Origin: an uncultured Blautia sp.
GTDB lineage: Bacteria > Bacillota > Clostridia > Lachnospirales > Lachnospiraceae
DNA: 64,000 nucleotides
NCBI GenBank assembly: GCA_934371915.1
Contig: CAKROE010000005.1
Coordinates: 9,341 to 73,340 of the forward strand
Reading direction: 5' to 3'
Position 1 is the first letter of the stretch, and each line of letters starts with the position of its first letter. This document shows, one piece after another, positions 53,551 through 61,700 of this stretch. The position numbers and the translations under genes are program-made. The notes under the pieces were generated by a model. That model was not told the DNA's origin. It did not search any database and was given only the letters and a program-made list of their open reading frames with translations.

Positions 53551-54798
53551 TCAGCCTTTTTTGTATGCATAAGTGAGCAGGATTTTGGAATCTCGCCAGC
53601 GTGCGGCAGAAGTAGGTCCGCCCAATGTGACAGAGATGTAGGTGTTTCCTTTACGGGAACGACATAAACCAACGAAACAATATCCGGCTTTGTCAGTTAC
53701 ACCGGTTTTTAAACCAATGACACCGGCCTGCTTTCCGAGAAGAGCATTCGTCGTTGCGACAGTGAAGTTACGCTTTGTATTGAGACTTTTGAAGGAATAA
53801 CGCTTAGTGTTGATAAGTTTTCGGAATGTCGGATTTTTGATCGCATAGCGTGCGATGATTGCAAGATCCGATGCGGTTGTATAGTGATTCAGTCCGGCAT
53901 CCAGACCGTTCGGTGTGACGAAGTGTGTATTCGTACAGCCGAGTTCACGGGCCTTTTCATTCATAAGTTCGGCAAAAGCGGAGGTGGAACCACTGATGTG
54001 TTCGGCAATCGCAATCGCGGTATCATTGTGCGAAGGAACCATCAATGAATAAAGAAGGTCACGCATATAGAAAGTTTCGCCTGCTTTTGCATATAACTTG
54101 GATGGTTCAACAGCAGCCGCTTTTTTGGAAAAGGTTACCTTATCATTCAGGCTGCTGTTCTCGAGAGCAAGGATGCAGGTCATGATCTTGGTGGTACTCG
54201 CATTTGCATGACGCAGATTTTCATTCTTGCTATAGAGCACTTTGCCTGTGTCGGCATTGATGAGAAGTGCACAGTTTGATGAGAGGTTATATTTCAGTCC
54301 GGAGTGATCGAGAGCACCGTTCTTTCCGAAATAGTAGTTGGTTTTATTGATACGTTTGCGACCTGTATAAGCCTTTCCGGTGGAATCAAAATAATAAGTC
54401 TTTCCGGATTTTGTAGTGTACCATCCGGTGACGATGGAACCATCTTTTGAGGCATAGTAGTATTTTCCCTTATAAGAGAAGAGACGGTTGCGGTAAAGAT
54501 AGCCCTGTGCATTTGTACCGAAGTAGTATTTCTTACCGTTTACTTTGTGGAATCCGTGCCAGCGCTTTCCGGATTTATTGAAATAGCAGAGCCTTTTGTT
54601 AATGCGCAAATACTGATTTCTGGCATAGGTTTTGTCTGTGTAGCGATAATAGTAGTAGCGTCCGCGCTGTACAACCTGTCCGGACTCTGCGTTTTGCAGT
54701 TTGGGAAGAGAAAAAGCAGAGACGGTGGTCGAACCTGCACCGAGTCCGATCAACAAAACAGCCAGAATCAGAAGCAAAAAGTTTCTTTTCTTTTTCAT
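53551..54798 (-). CDS. D-alanyl-D-alanine carboxypeptidase with N-terminal wall-binding repeats
   Basis: A 415-residue secreted protein. The signal peptide is about 1-28. Five or so aromatic/glycine repeats (about 40-170, such as KVNGKKYYFGTNAQGYLY and TKSGKTYYFDSTGKAYTG) resemble choline/glucan-binding repeats. The peptidase S11 domain has STTK (catalytic Ser), SHN and KTG motifs in order. It trims the terminal D-Ala of peptidoglycan pentapeptides. The repeats at the N-terminus are an uncommon arrangement. The usual C-terminal membrane anchor domain of DacA/DacF is missing, so the repeats may replace it. Confidence 0.9.
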   Translation of the reverse strand: MKKKRNFLLLILAVLLIGLGAGSTTVSAFSLPKLQNAESGQVVQRGRYYYYRYTDKTYARNQYLRINKRLCYFNKSGKRWHGFHKVNGKKYYFGTNAQGYLYRNRLFSYKGKYYYASKDGSIVTGWYTTKSGKTYYFDSTGKAYTGRKRINKTNYYFGKNGALDHSGLKYNLSSNCALLINADTGKVLYSKNENLRHANASTTKIMTCILALENSSLNDKVTFSKKAAAVEPSKLYAKAGETFYMRDLLYSLMVPSHNDTAIAIAEHISGSTSAFAELMNEKARELGCTNTHFVTPNGLDAGLNHYTTASDLAIIARYAIKNPTFRKLINTKRYSFKSLNTKRNFTVATTNALLGKQAGVIGLKTGVTDKAGYCFVGLCRSRKGNTYISVTLGGPTSAARWRDSKILLTYAYKKG

Positions 54799-54934
54799 TT
54801 GTCATACTCCTTTGTGTAATGTATAAATCTTTATCAAGTTTATCATGAAACACCAGTTTTTTCCAGAGTAGGATTTTGCCATTTTGTACATATTATCAGT
54901 ACAAGCAAAAAACACGGTAAAGGAGAAGACGGAA

Positions 54935-55384
54935 ATGAAAAAAATAAAGCAGATTCTGACAGGAGTATTACTTATTATGGCACTCAGTGTGTTTACAGCC
55001 TGCGGAAATAATGGTACGGCACCAGATGAGGTCGATACCACAAACGAGAATACCGACAACACGGAGAGTACTGCAGATGATGAGAAGCAGAACGCAGACA
55101 AAGATGATAAAAATAATAACAATGCAAAAGATAACGCAGACAACAATGCGACGGACAATGAGAACATGACAGATGATGCGGCAATCGACAATGGAGATAC
55201 CGTCTCCGAAGGTACGGAAGGTGCCGGAAATGCAGATAATGGAACTGTGGACGGAACAACTGCAGAGGAAGGGACAGTTGCCCGGGATCTGGGTGACGGA
55301 GTCCGCGCGGTTGGAGATGGCGTCGGAGATGCAGTGGAAGATGTCGGCAATGCAGTGGGTGATGTGGTAGATGGAAGAGAGTGA
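54935..55384 (+). CDS. Asp/Asn-rich putative lipoprotein
   Basis: A 149-residue protein with a lipoprotein signal ending in VFTAC (Cys at about 22). A low-complexity stretch dominated by Asp, Asn, Thr and Glu (about 25-115) follows. The C-terminal 30 residues are glycine/aspartate-rich with V/A every third or fourth residue (DGVRAVGDGVGDAVEDVGNAV-type). The start follows AAAGGAGAAG. No known domain is visible. It is probably an anchored surface spacer; its role is unknown. Confidence 0.7.
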   Translation: MKKIKQILTGVLLIMALSVFTACGNNGTAPDEVDTTNENTDNTESTADDEKQNADKDDKNNNNAKDNADNNATDNENMTDDAAIDNGDTVSEGTEGAGNADNGTVDGTTAEEGTVARDLGDGVRAVGDGVGDAVEDVGNAVGDVVDGRE

Positions 55385-55513
55385 TTGGACTTGCATGAAA
55401 CTGGATTTCATATTATCATAGCATCAGAGAAATGAAATACGCAGATAAACGGGATGCCCGGGTTCCGAAGCGAATCCGGGGCCTGCTTCTGTCGGACAGG
55501 GAGTATAGGAATT

Positions 55514-56281
55514 ATGAAATTTCGTCCATGCATTGATATACATAACGGCAAGGTCAAACAGATCGTCGGCGGAAGTCTCAAAGATGCCGGAGATCAGGCA
55601 AAAGAAAATTTTGTTGCCGAGCAGGATGCGGCTTTTTATGCCAAATTATATAAGAAAGCCGGTTTGAAAGGCGGCCATGTGATTTTATTGAACAGTGTCG
55701 GCTCTGAATATTATGAAGCTACAAGAGCACAGGCAATGAAAGCTCTTAAAGCTTATCCGAAGGGACTGCAGATTGGCGGCGGTGTGTGTCCAGACAATGC
55801 AGCAGACTATCTTGAAGCGGGGGCAAGCCATGTGATCGTGACTTCTTATGTATTTAAGGATGGAAGACTTTCCTGGGAAAACTTACAGAAAATGGAGGAT
55901 GCAGTCGGAACAGAGCATCTTGTACTTGACTTGAGCTGCCGCAAAAAAGACGGTCGGTATTTTATCGTAACGGATCGCTGGCAGAAATTTACCGACGTGC
56001 CTGTAACGCTTAAAACAATGAAAGAACTGGGAAGCCACTGTGCGGAATTTCTTGTTCATGCAGTGGATGTTGAGGGCAAAGCAAACGGAATTGAGACAGA
56101 GCTTGCCGGACTGCTTTCCGAATATACAGATCGCCCGGTGACTTATGCAGGCGGCGTGGGAAGCATGGAAGATCTTGAACTTCTCAGAAAATATGGCAAA
56201 GGCCGGCTGGATGTGACGGTCGGAAGCGCGCTGGATCTTTTCGGAGGGACAATTCCCTTTGAAACATTAATAAATTTATAA
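55514..56281 (+). CDS. hisA: HisA isomerase of the eukaryotic (HIS6) type
   Basis: A 255-residue beta/alpha barrel starting FRPCIDIHNGKVKQIVGGSL, which is close to fungal and plant HIS6 rather than the usual bacterial HisA start (IPAIDLxxGxxVRL). Further matches are FVAEQDAAFYAKLYK, GLQIGGGV, SHVIVTSYVFKDGRLS, VLDLSCRKKDG, FLVHAVDVEGK and VTYAGG. It isomerises ProFAR to PRFAR in histidine synthesis. No other his gene is adjacent. The ATG at 55514 has AGGA close by; the longer frame from 55454 runs through a hairpin. Confidence 0.85.
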   Translation: MKFRPCIDIHNGKVKQIVGGSLKDAGDQAKENFVAEQDAAFYAKLYKKAGLKGGHVILLNSVGSEYYEATRAQAMKALKAYPKGLQIGGGVCPDNAADYLEAGASHVIVTSYVFKDGRLSWENLQKMEDAVGTEHLVLDLSCRKKDGRYFIVTDRWQKFTDVPVTLKTMKELGSHCAEFLVHAVDVEGKANGIETELAGLLSEYTDRPVTYAGGVGSMEDLELLRKYGKGRLDVTVGSALDLFGGTIPFETLINL

Positions 56282-56300
56282 AAATCAGGAGGTATTTATC

Positions 56301-56822
56301 ATGAGTGACGTACTGGAAACAATCAAAAGCAGAAGAAGTATCCGCAAATACAAGAGCGATATGGTTCCGCAGGACAAACTGGAAAAAATTATCGAAGCAG
56401 GAACTTATGCGGCAACCGGAATGGGAAAACAGTCCCCGATCATTGTTGCGGTGACGAATAAGGAGCTCCGCGACAGACTTTCTGCGATGAATGCAAAGAT
56501 CATGGGTGTAAACAGTGATCCTTTTTATGGAGCTCCGGTCGTACTGATCGTGCTTGCAGACAAGAGCAGACCTACATATCTTTATGACGGAAGTCTTGTT
56601 ATGGGGAATCTGATGCTGGAGGCGGAAGCACAGGGAATCGGAAGCTGCTGGATCCACAGAGCAAAAGAAGAGTTTGAGAGTGAAGAAGGCAAAGAAATCC
56701 TGAAATCACTTGGAATCGAAGGAGACTATGAAGGAATCGGACACTGTGTGCTTGGATTTGCAGACGGACCGGCTCCGAAAGCAGCACCGCGAAAAGATTC
56801 TTATGTGTATTATGTAAAATAA
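56301..56822 (+). CDS. Nitroreductase-family flavoprotein
   Basis: A 173-residue FMN enzyme. IKSRRSIRKYKSDMVP (about 8-23) is the conserved FMN-phosphate site, and GIGSCWIHRA (about 111-120) and GHCVLGFADG follow. The family reduces nitro groups, quinones or flavins with NAD(P)H; the natural substrate is unclear. It starts 19 bases after hisA after AGGAGG, so it is probably co-transcribed with it. A terminator follows. Confidence 0.9.
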   Translation: MSDVLETIKSRRSIRKYKSDMVPQDKLEKIIEAGTYAATGMGKQSPIIVAVTNKELRDRLSAMNAKIMGVNSDPFYGAPVVLIVLADKSRPTYLYDGSLVMGNLMLEAEAQGIGSCWIHRAKEEFESEEGKEILKSLGIEGDYEGIGHCVLGFADGPAPKAAPRKDSYVYYVK

Positions 56823-56845
56823 AGGAAAACTCGTTTTACAGAAGA

Positions 56846-56879
56846 GGTCAGTGGGGAAATTTACCACTGACCCTTTTTT
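56846..56879 (+). terminator. Intrinsic terminator after the nitroreductase gene
   Basis: GGTCAGTGG (56846-56854) pairs perfectly with CCACTGACC (56864-56872), followed by six T. Confidence 0.92.
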
Positions 56880-56958
56880 GTCCATTGAAAACAGAAACAG
56901 AATCTGAATATAATGGAGACAATAAAAATAATGATTGCCAGAGATGGAGGAAATACCA

Positions 56959-58350
56959 ATGAACAAACTTAAACATGCAGCAGCAAAGAAAGTTTTTGCA
57001 GGAGTAGCTGACTATGCGGTTGATCAGGTGCACAAGAATCCTGAGGCAGCCTATGAAAGACTGATCGATACTGCTGAGAAGTATTTAAAAGATTTCGGAA
57101 AGGGCGTGAACTGGGATTACCTGAGAAAAGTTGCCTGTAATCCGGAATATACATTAAACCGTTATATCACATCCATGGTGCAGGATCTTCATCCGAATGT
57201 TCTGAAGACAACATTGATGAACCTTGGATTTGAAGCTTTTTATAATGGAACAAAGACTATTCATGAGATGAGAGAAATACATAAATGCAACATCCCGTGG
57301 ATCATTCTGATGGACCCTACCAGTGCATGTAACCTGCATTGTACAGGATGCTGGGCAGCAGAATACGGAAACAAGCTGAATCTTTCCTTTGACGATATGG
57401 ATTCCATCGTCACACAGGGTAAAGAGCTCGGTATCTATTTCTATATGATGACAGGTGGAGAACCGATGGTAAGAAAGAAAGATATCATCGAACTCTGCAG
57501 GAAACATAACGACTGTGTATTCTTTGCCTACACAAACGGTACACTTGTTGATGAAGCACTTTGCAAACAGATGCAGGAAGTCGGCAATCTCTTCCTTGCA
57601 TTAAGTGTTGAGGGTGAACCGGATGTCAATGATATGCGTCGTGGCGAAGGGGTATACAACAAAGTTATGCATGCGATGGATCTTCTGAAAGAGCACGGCC
57701 TTGTATTCGGTACATCTATCTGCTACACAAGCGCCAACTACAAGAGCGTTACAAGCGAAGACTTCATTCAGATGCTCGTAGAAAAAGGATGCCGTTACGC
57801 ACTGTACTTCCACTACATGCCTGTTGGAAATGCAGCATCCGTTGATCTGCTCCTGAATCCGGAACAGAGAATTTATGTAAAGAATCGTGTAAGAGAGATC
57901 CGTAACATGGAACATGGTCCTGGAATCTTCACTATGGATTTCCAGAATGACGGTGAGTTCGTAGGCGGATGTATCGCCGGTGGAAGAAACTACTTCCATA
58001 TCAATGCAAACGGTGATGCAGAACCGTGCGTATTTATTCACTATTCTAATGGAAACATCCACGAAAACACAATCCTTGAGATTTTGAAACAGCCGCTGTT
58101 CATGGCTTATCATGACAACCAGCCGTTCAATGACAATATGCTTCGTCCGTGCCCGATGCTGGAAAATCCGGAGATTCTGCAGCGCATTGTAAAAGAATCC
58201 GGTGCACACTCCACAGACCTTCAGTCTAATGAGACAGCAGAGCATCTTTGCGGCAAATGTCTACATTATGCAGAAGAATGGGCGCCGGTAGCTGAGAAGC
58301 TCTGGGCAGAAGAAAAAGCTGAAAAAGCAGCAAAAGAAGCTAATAAATAA
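56959..58350 (+). CDS. Radical SAM protein with SPASM-like C-terminus
   Basis: A 463-residue enzyme. The radical SAM Cys triad is in SACNLHCTGCWAAEYG (about 119-134), with MTGGEPM (about 163-169) for SAM binding. The helical N-terminal 100 residues are family-specific. C-terminal Cys are in GGCIAGG, EPCVFIHYS, RPCPM and CGKCLHYAEEW, suggesting additional Fe-S clusters. SPASM proteins modify peptides or proteins, but no precursor peptide gene is adjacent. The substrate is unknown. The ATG follows TGGAGG. Confidence 0.88.
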   Translation: MNKLKHAAAKKVFAGVADYAVDQVHKNPEAAYERLIDTAEKYLKDFGKGVNWDYLRKVACNPEYTLNRYITSMVQDLHPNVLKTTLMNLGFEAFYNGTKTIHEMREIHKCNIPWIILMDPTSACNLHCTGCWAAEYGNKLNLSFDDMDSIVTQGKELGIYFYMMTGGEPMVRKKDIIELCRKHNDCVFFAYTNGTLVDEALCKQMQEVGNLFLALSVEGEPDVNDMRRGEGVYNKVMHAMDLLKEHGLVFGTSICYTSANYKSVTSEDFIQMLVEKGCRYALYFHYMPVGNAASVDLLLNPEQRIYVKNRVREIRNMEHGPGIFTMDFQNDGEFVGGCIAGGRNYFHINANGDAEPCVFIHYSNGNIHENTILEILKQPLFMAYHDNQPFNDNMLRPCPMLENPEILQRIVKESGAHSTDLQSNETAEHLCGKCLHYAEEWAPVAEKLWAEEKAEKAAKEANK

Positions 58351-58373
58351 TAAACGAATATGAAATAATGCAG

Positions 58374-58427
58374 TTCCATCCGTGTCTGTCGGTCAGAAAA
58401 ATCCGACGGGTGCGGGTGGGATTTTTT
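58374..58427 (+). terminator. Terminator after the radical SAM gene
   Basis: An imperfect G-U-rich stem pairs the segment just before 58392 with CCGACGGGTGCGGGTGGGA, followed by six T. Confidence 0.75.
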
Positions 58428-58600
58428 ATGTAATAGGAAATTACTTCGTAATGTTCCTATTACATAAAAACGCTCCGCGAGGATGCGACCAGATGCATGA
58501 GGAATATGTCTGCTGAAGCAGACTGCATCTGGCGCGCAAAGCGTAACAAGTCCCTCAAAGATTGAGGGATTCAGGGAGTTTGAAGCGGACTTGTCCGCTT
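58428..58600. repeat. Cluster of palindromes (repeat-like intergenic element)
   Basis: Four hairpins follow one another: ATGTAATAGGAA/TTCCTATTACAT with an inner ATTAC/GTAAT stem (58428-58465); CCAGATGCA/TGCATCTGG (58489-58532) enclosing GTCTGC-TGAA-GCAGAC; CCCTCA/TGAGGG (58552-58568); and AAGCGGAC-TT-GTCCGCTT (58583-58600). No gene fits. It resembles a dispersed palindromic repeat. The remaining 58601-58741 is leader of the surface-protein gene, with no clear element beyond its AAGGAGG. Confidence 0.6.
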
Positions 58601-58741
58601 TGTTCTATTGAATAGTGGGGAGGATGGTGCATTTTCTGATTTTGTTGAAAAAATGTGAAAAAAGTGTGAAAAAATCATGGACAGTGACGGGGTGAAATTA
58701 TATAATTATGGCATAAAAATTTTTATAAGGAGGGCACATGC

Positions 58742-61700
58742 ATGAAGAAGAAAAAACTGGCATTGCTGCTGGCAGTAGCTATGACTGTAACAAGTATTGA
58801 CAGCACGGCGATGATGGTCAATGCAGCAGATTTTACTTCTGAAGAAGTGCAGGAACAAAGCGTAGAGCTTGCGGACGAACCATCCGAAGCTGCAGTAGAA
58901 GCAGACGCTGAAACCGAAGACGGGGGGGGTGATTTCAGATAATTCATCCGAAGATGAAAGCATAGAAATCACCGATGAACCGCAGGAATCCGCGGATACC
59001 GAGGGCGAAGACGCTGAGATCGATATTCAGGAAGAGGACGAAGCTTCACCGGAAGATGTATTCAGTGCGGAGGATGAGATCGCTGTGCTGAATGATGAAG
59101 GAGAGGAAGAACCTGCTACAGAAAACGGAGAAAGTCCGGCTACAGCAGTGACACTGACTCCGGATACAGAATATGAAGCCAATATTGATGAAGAAGGAAA
59201 GGCAATCTGGTATAAATTTACCCCGGAGAAAGGCGGCAAATATATTATTTATTCAACAGGAGACCGCGATTCTTATGTTGGGCTTTATACAAATCCAGAG
59301 GGCGAAGAAATTACTCATAATGATGATAAAGAAGATGCTGACGAGGATGATAATAACTTTGAATTAGAGTATATGTTACAGGCCAAAACAACATATTATT
59401 ATCGCGTCAGAATGAATTCGGATGATACAACAGGAATCTTTAATGTGAAATTTGAAAAAGCTCCTGAAGTACAGTCTATATCGGCAAAGAATGTTCTTTT
59501 GGAGGGTGTTGCGGGAATCCCATTTTATACATATGCTGATCTGGAGGTTACATATACAGGCGGAAACGATGCAGTAAGAAAGTGTACGCTTAACTATCAA
59601 GATTATAAGGTATGGGATGATTATGCTACAGATGGCAAGGGCATCACAGTTACATTAAAGGATGCCGATGGGAACACATATGCTCTTGGAAACAGCCTGG
59701 AGGCAGGAACTTACACAATGAAGTTTGCCTGCGGAGATATCGTAAGTGAGGCATATCCAGTCAGTATAAAGCAGATGAGTGACTCTCCTCTGTATAAAGG
59801 TGCTATGAATCTGGATCAGGATACAAAAGTAACGAGCCCTCTTAAGGGTATTGCCTATTATAGTTTTGAAGCTCCGGCTGCAGGAACGTACTATATGGAT
59901 ACCTATGATTCAAATTATAGTGTGTATGTTGACTATGGTGAAAACAGGTATTCTGTCTATTACGGTAGTAGCTGGAATCAGGAAAAAGATCAGATTATTT
60001 ACATAGGCTTTTATGGAGGCAGTCTTAACAGTGATGTAAATGAAAATGCTATTATGAAAATCAAAAAGCAGTCGGATGTTGCTTCTATAGAGTATACTCC
60101 GGAGTCTACGACTGCGATAAAAGGCCTTGATAATCTGCAGAAGTATGATTATATGCCGGGTCTCCTTACACTGACATATAAAGATGGCACAAAAGATACG
60201 CTCAGAGCACAGTTTGAAAGTGGAGTATGTGATAAGCAGGGGCATACAGTTTATTCAAAAACATATACTGTTGCCGGAGAAAAAGAAACTCCGGTTAACT
60301 GGGACGATATAGAAAATGTACTTTCTGCCGGAACGTACAGAATCTATTTTACGTTACAGCCAGAGGAGCAGGATTCTGACAATTCAGTAAAGACATCTAC
60401 AGATCTGACAGTTAATACGCTGGATTATGACAGCCTTACACCACTGGAGATGGGTGAGCATGAATTGGCAGCAGGTGTACTTCAGAAAAAATGGTATAGC
60501 TTTAGTCCGGAAAAAGACGGATTTTATCATTTTAACTGGAATGTGGGAGATTATTCAGGTGATTCAGAGGGATTTGGAAAAACCTGGTATAAATATGAAA
60601 ATGGGGTACTTGATTCAGACTTCGATTATGATGACCTGGAATGTGGCGATATAAAAGTCGCAAAAGGTGAAAAATATATTGTAGGTGTTGTCAGCGAAAG
60701 AGGTAAGAAAGTTTCATTAAATCTTACAAAAGATGCAGAAGCGGATAGGATGGAAATTGTTTCTTACAGCCCGAATCCAATGACATTTATTTCAGGATTT
60801 GAAACAGTAGGTTTTGACAAACTGAAAACAACTGTATTTTTCGATGATGGTACGAAAAAGAGTGTTACAAAAGGCTACAATGATTACAATCTGCAGACTC
60901 GTCTTGTGCAGCGTGCAGATGGAGAGGAAAGCTATTTTGATGAGTCTGAAGTGATTCCGGCAGGTCAGTATGAATATGTACTTTCTTATGATGGCATTGA
61001 TCTGGAATCTGTTCCGGTAACTGTTGTAGCTCCGGCTGATAAGGTAGTGGGTGAGCTTAAAAAAGATGAAACTACTACAGCTTCAAATGACGGAACAATG
61101 CAAATCTTTAAATTTGTGCCGAAAACATCAGGAAGATATGAGTTTGCATTTAATGTAAACGTTGAGAAAACTGAGTTAAGAAATTCCGATGGAGCTAAAG
61201 TTCTTACAAATGGCGGAGATGAGAATGAGAATCTTTATGCTTCCTTACAGGAAGGTGTAACGTATTATCTCAGCGTGTCAGCACGAGAACGCTATCAGGA
61301 AATTACAGTATCACCAAAACTTCTTGCAAATCCGGTAAAAATTGCTTCAAAAGTGATGGGTGATGATTATATCGAAGGTATTGACACCTTTGGATCCGTA
61401 CAACTTGAGACAATTATAACCTACAGTGATGATACAACAGAAAAAGTGTCTGGTAACAGAACCGTAGATGGTCTTTATGTGAAGTATAGCGGAGAACATG
61501 ATGGTAAAACATATGAACTCAACGATTATTCTGCTCTTGAAGCGGGTGAATGGACGATCAGCCCATATCTGGCGGAAGTAAATGATGACCGTGATGACGA
61601 TGATGATGACGATATGGATGAGTACAGTCTGGAGAGTGCATCAGATACAGAAAGCGATCTTCCGGAAGTTGAATCAGCATCGCTTACAGTAAAAGAATTG

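Noticed and set aside
55454..55513. N-terminal extension of HisA by 20 residues
   Set aside because: The extension reads through a C/G-rich hairpin with a Cys/Arg-rich product, while the ATG at 55514 begins exactly at the conserved FRPCIDIH start.
59173..60654. Short plus-strand frames inside the large surface-protein gene
   Set aside because: They are in other phases than the continuous frame that starts at 58929 and have no ribosome sites.
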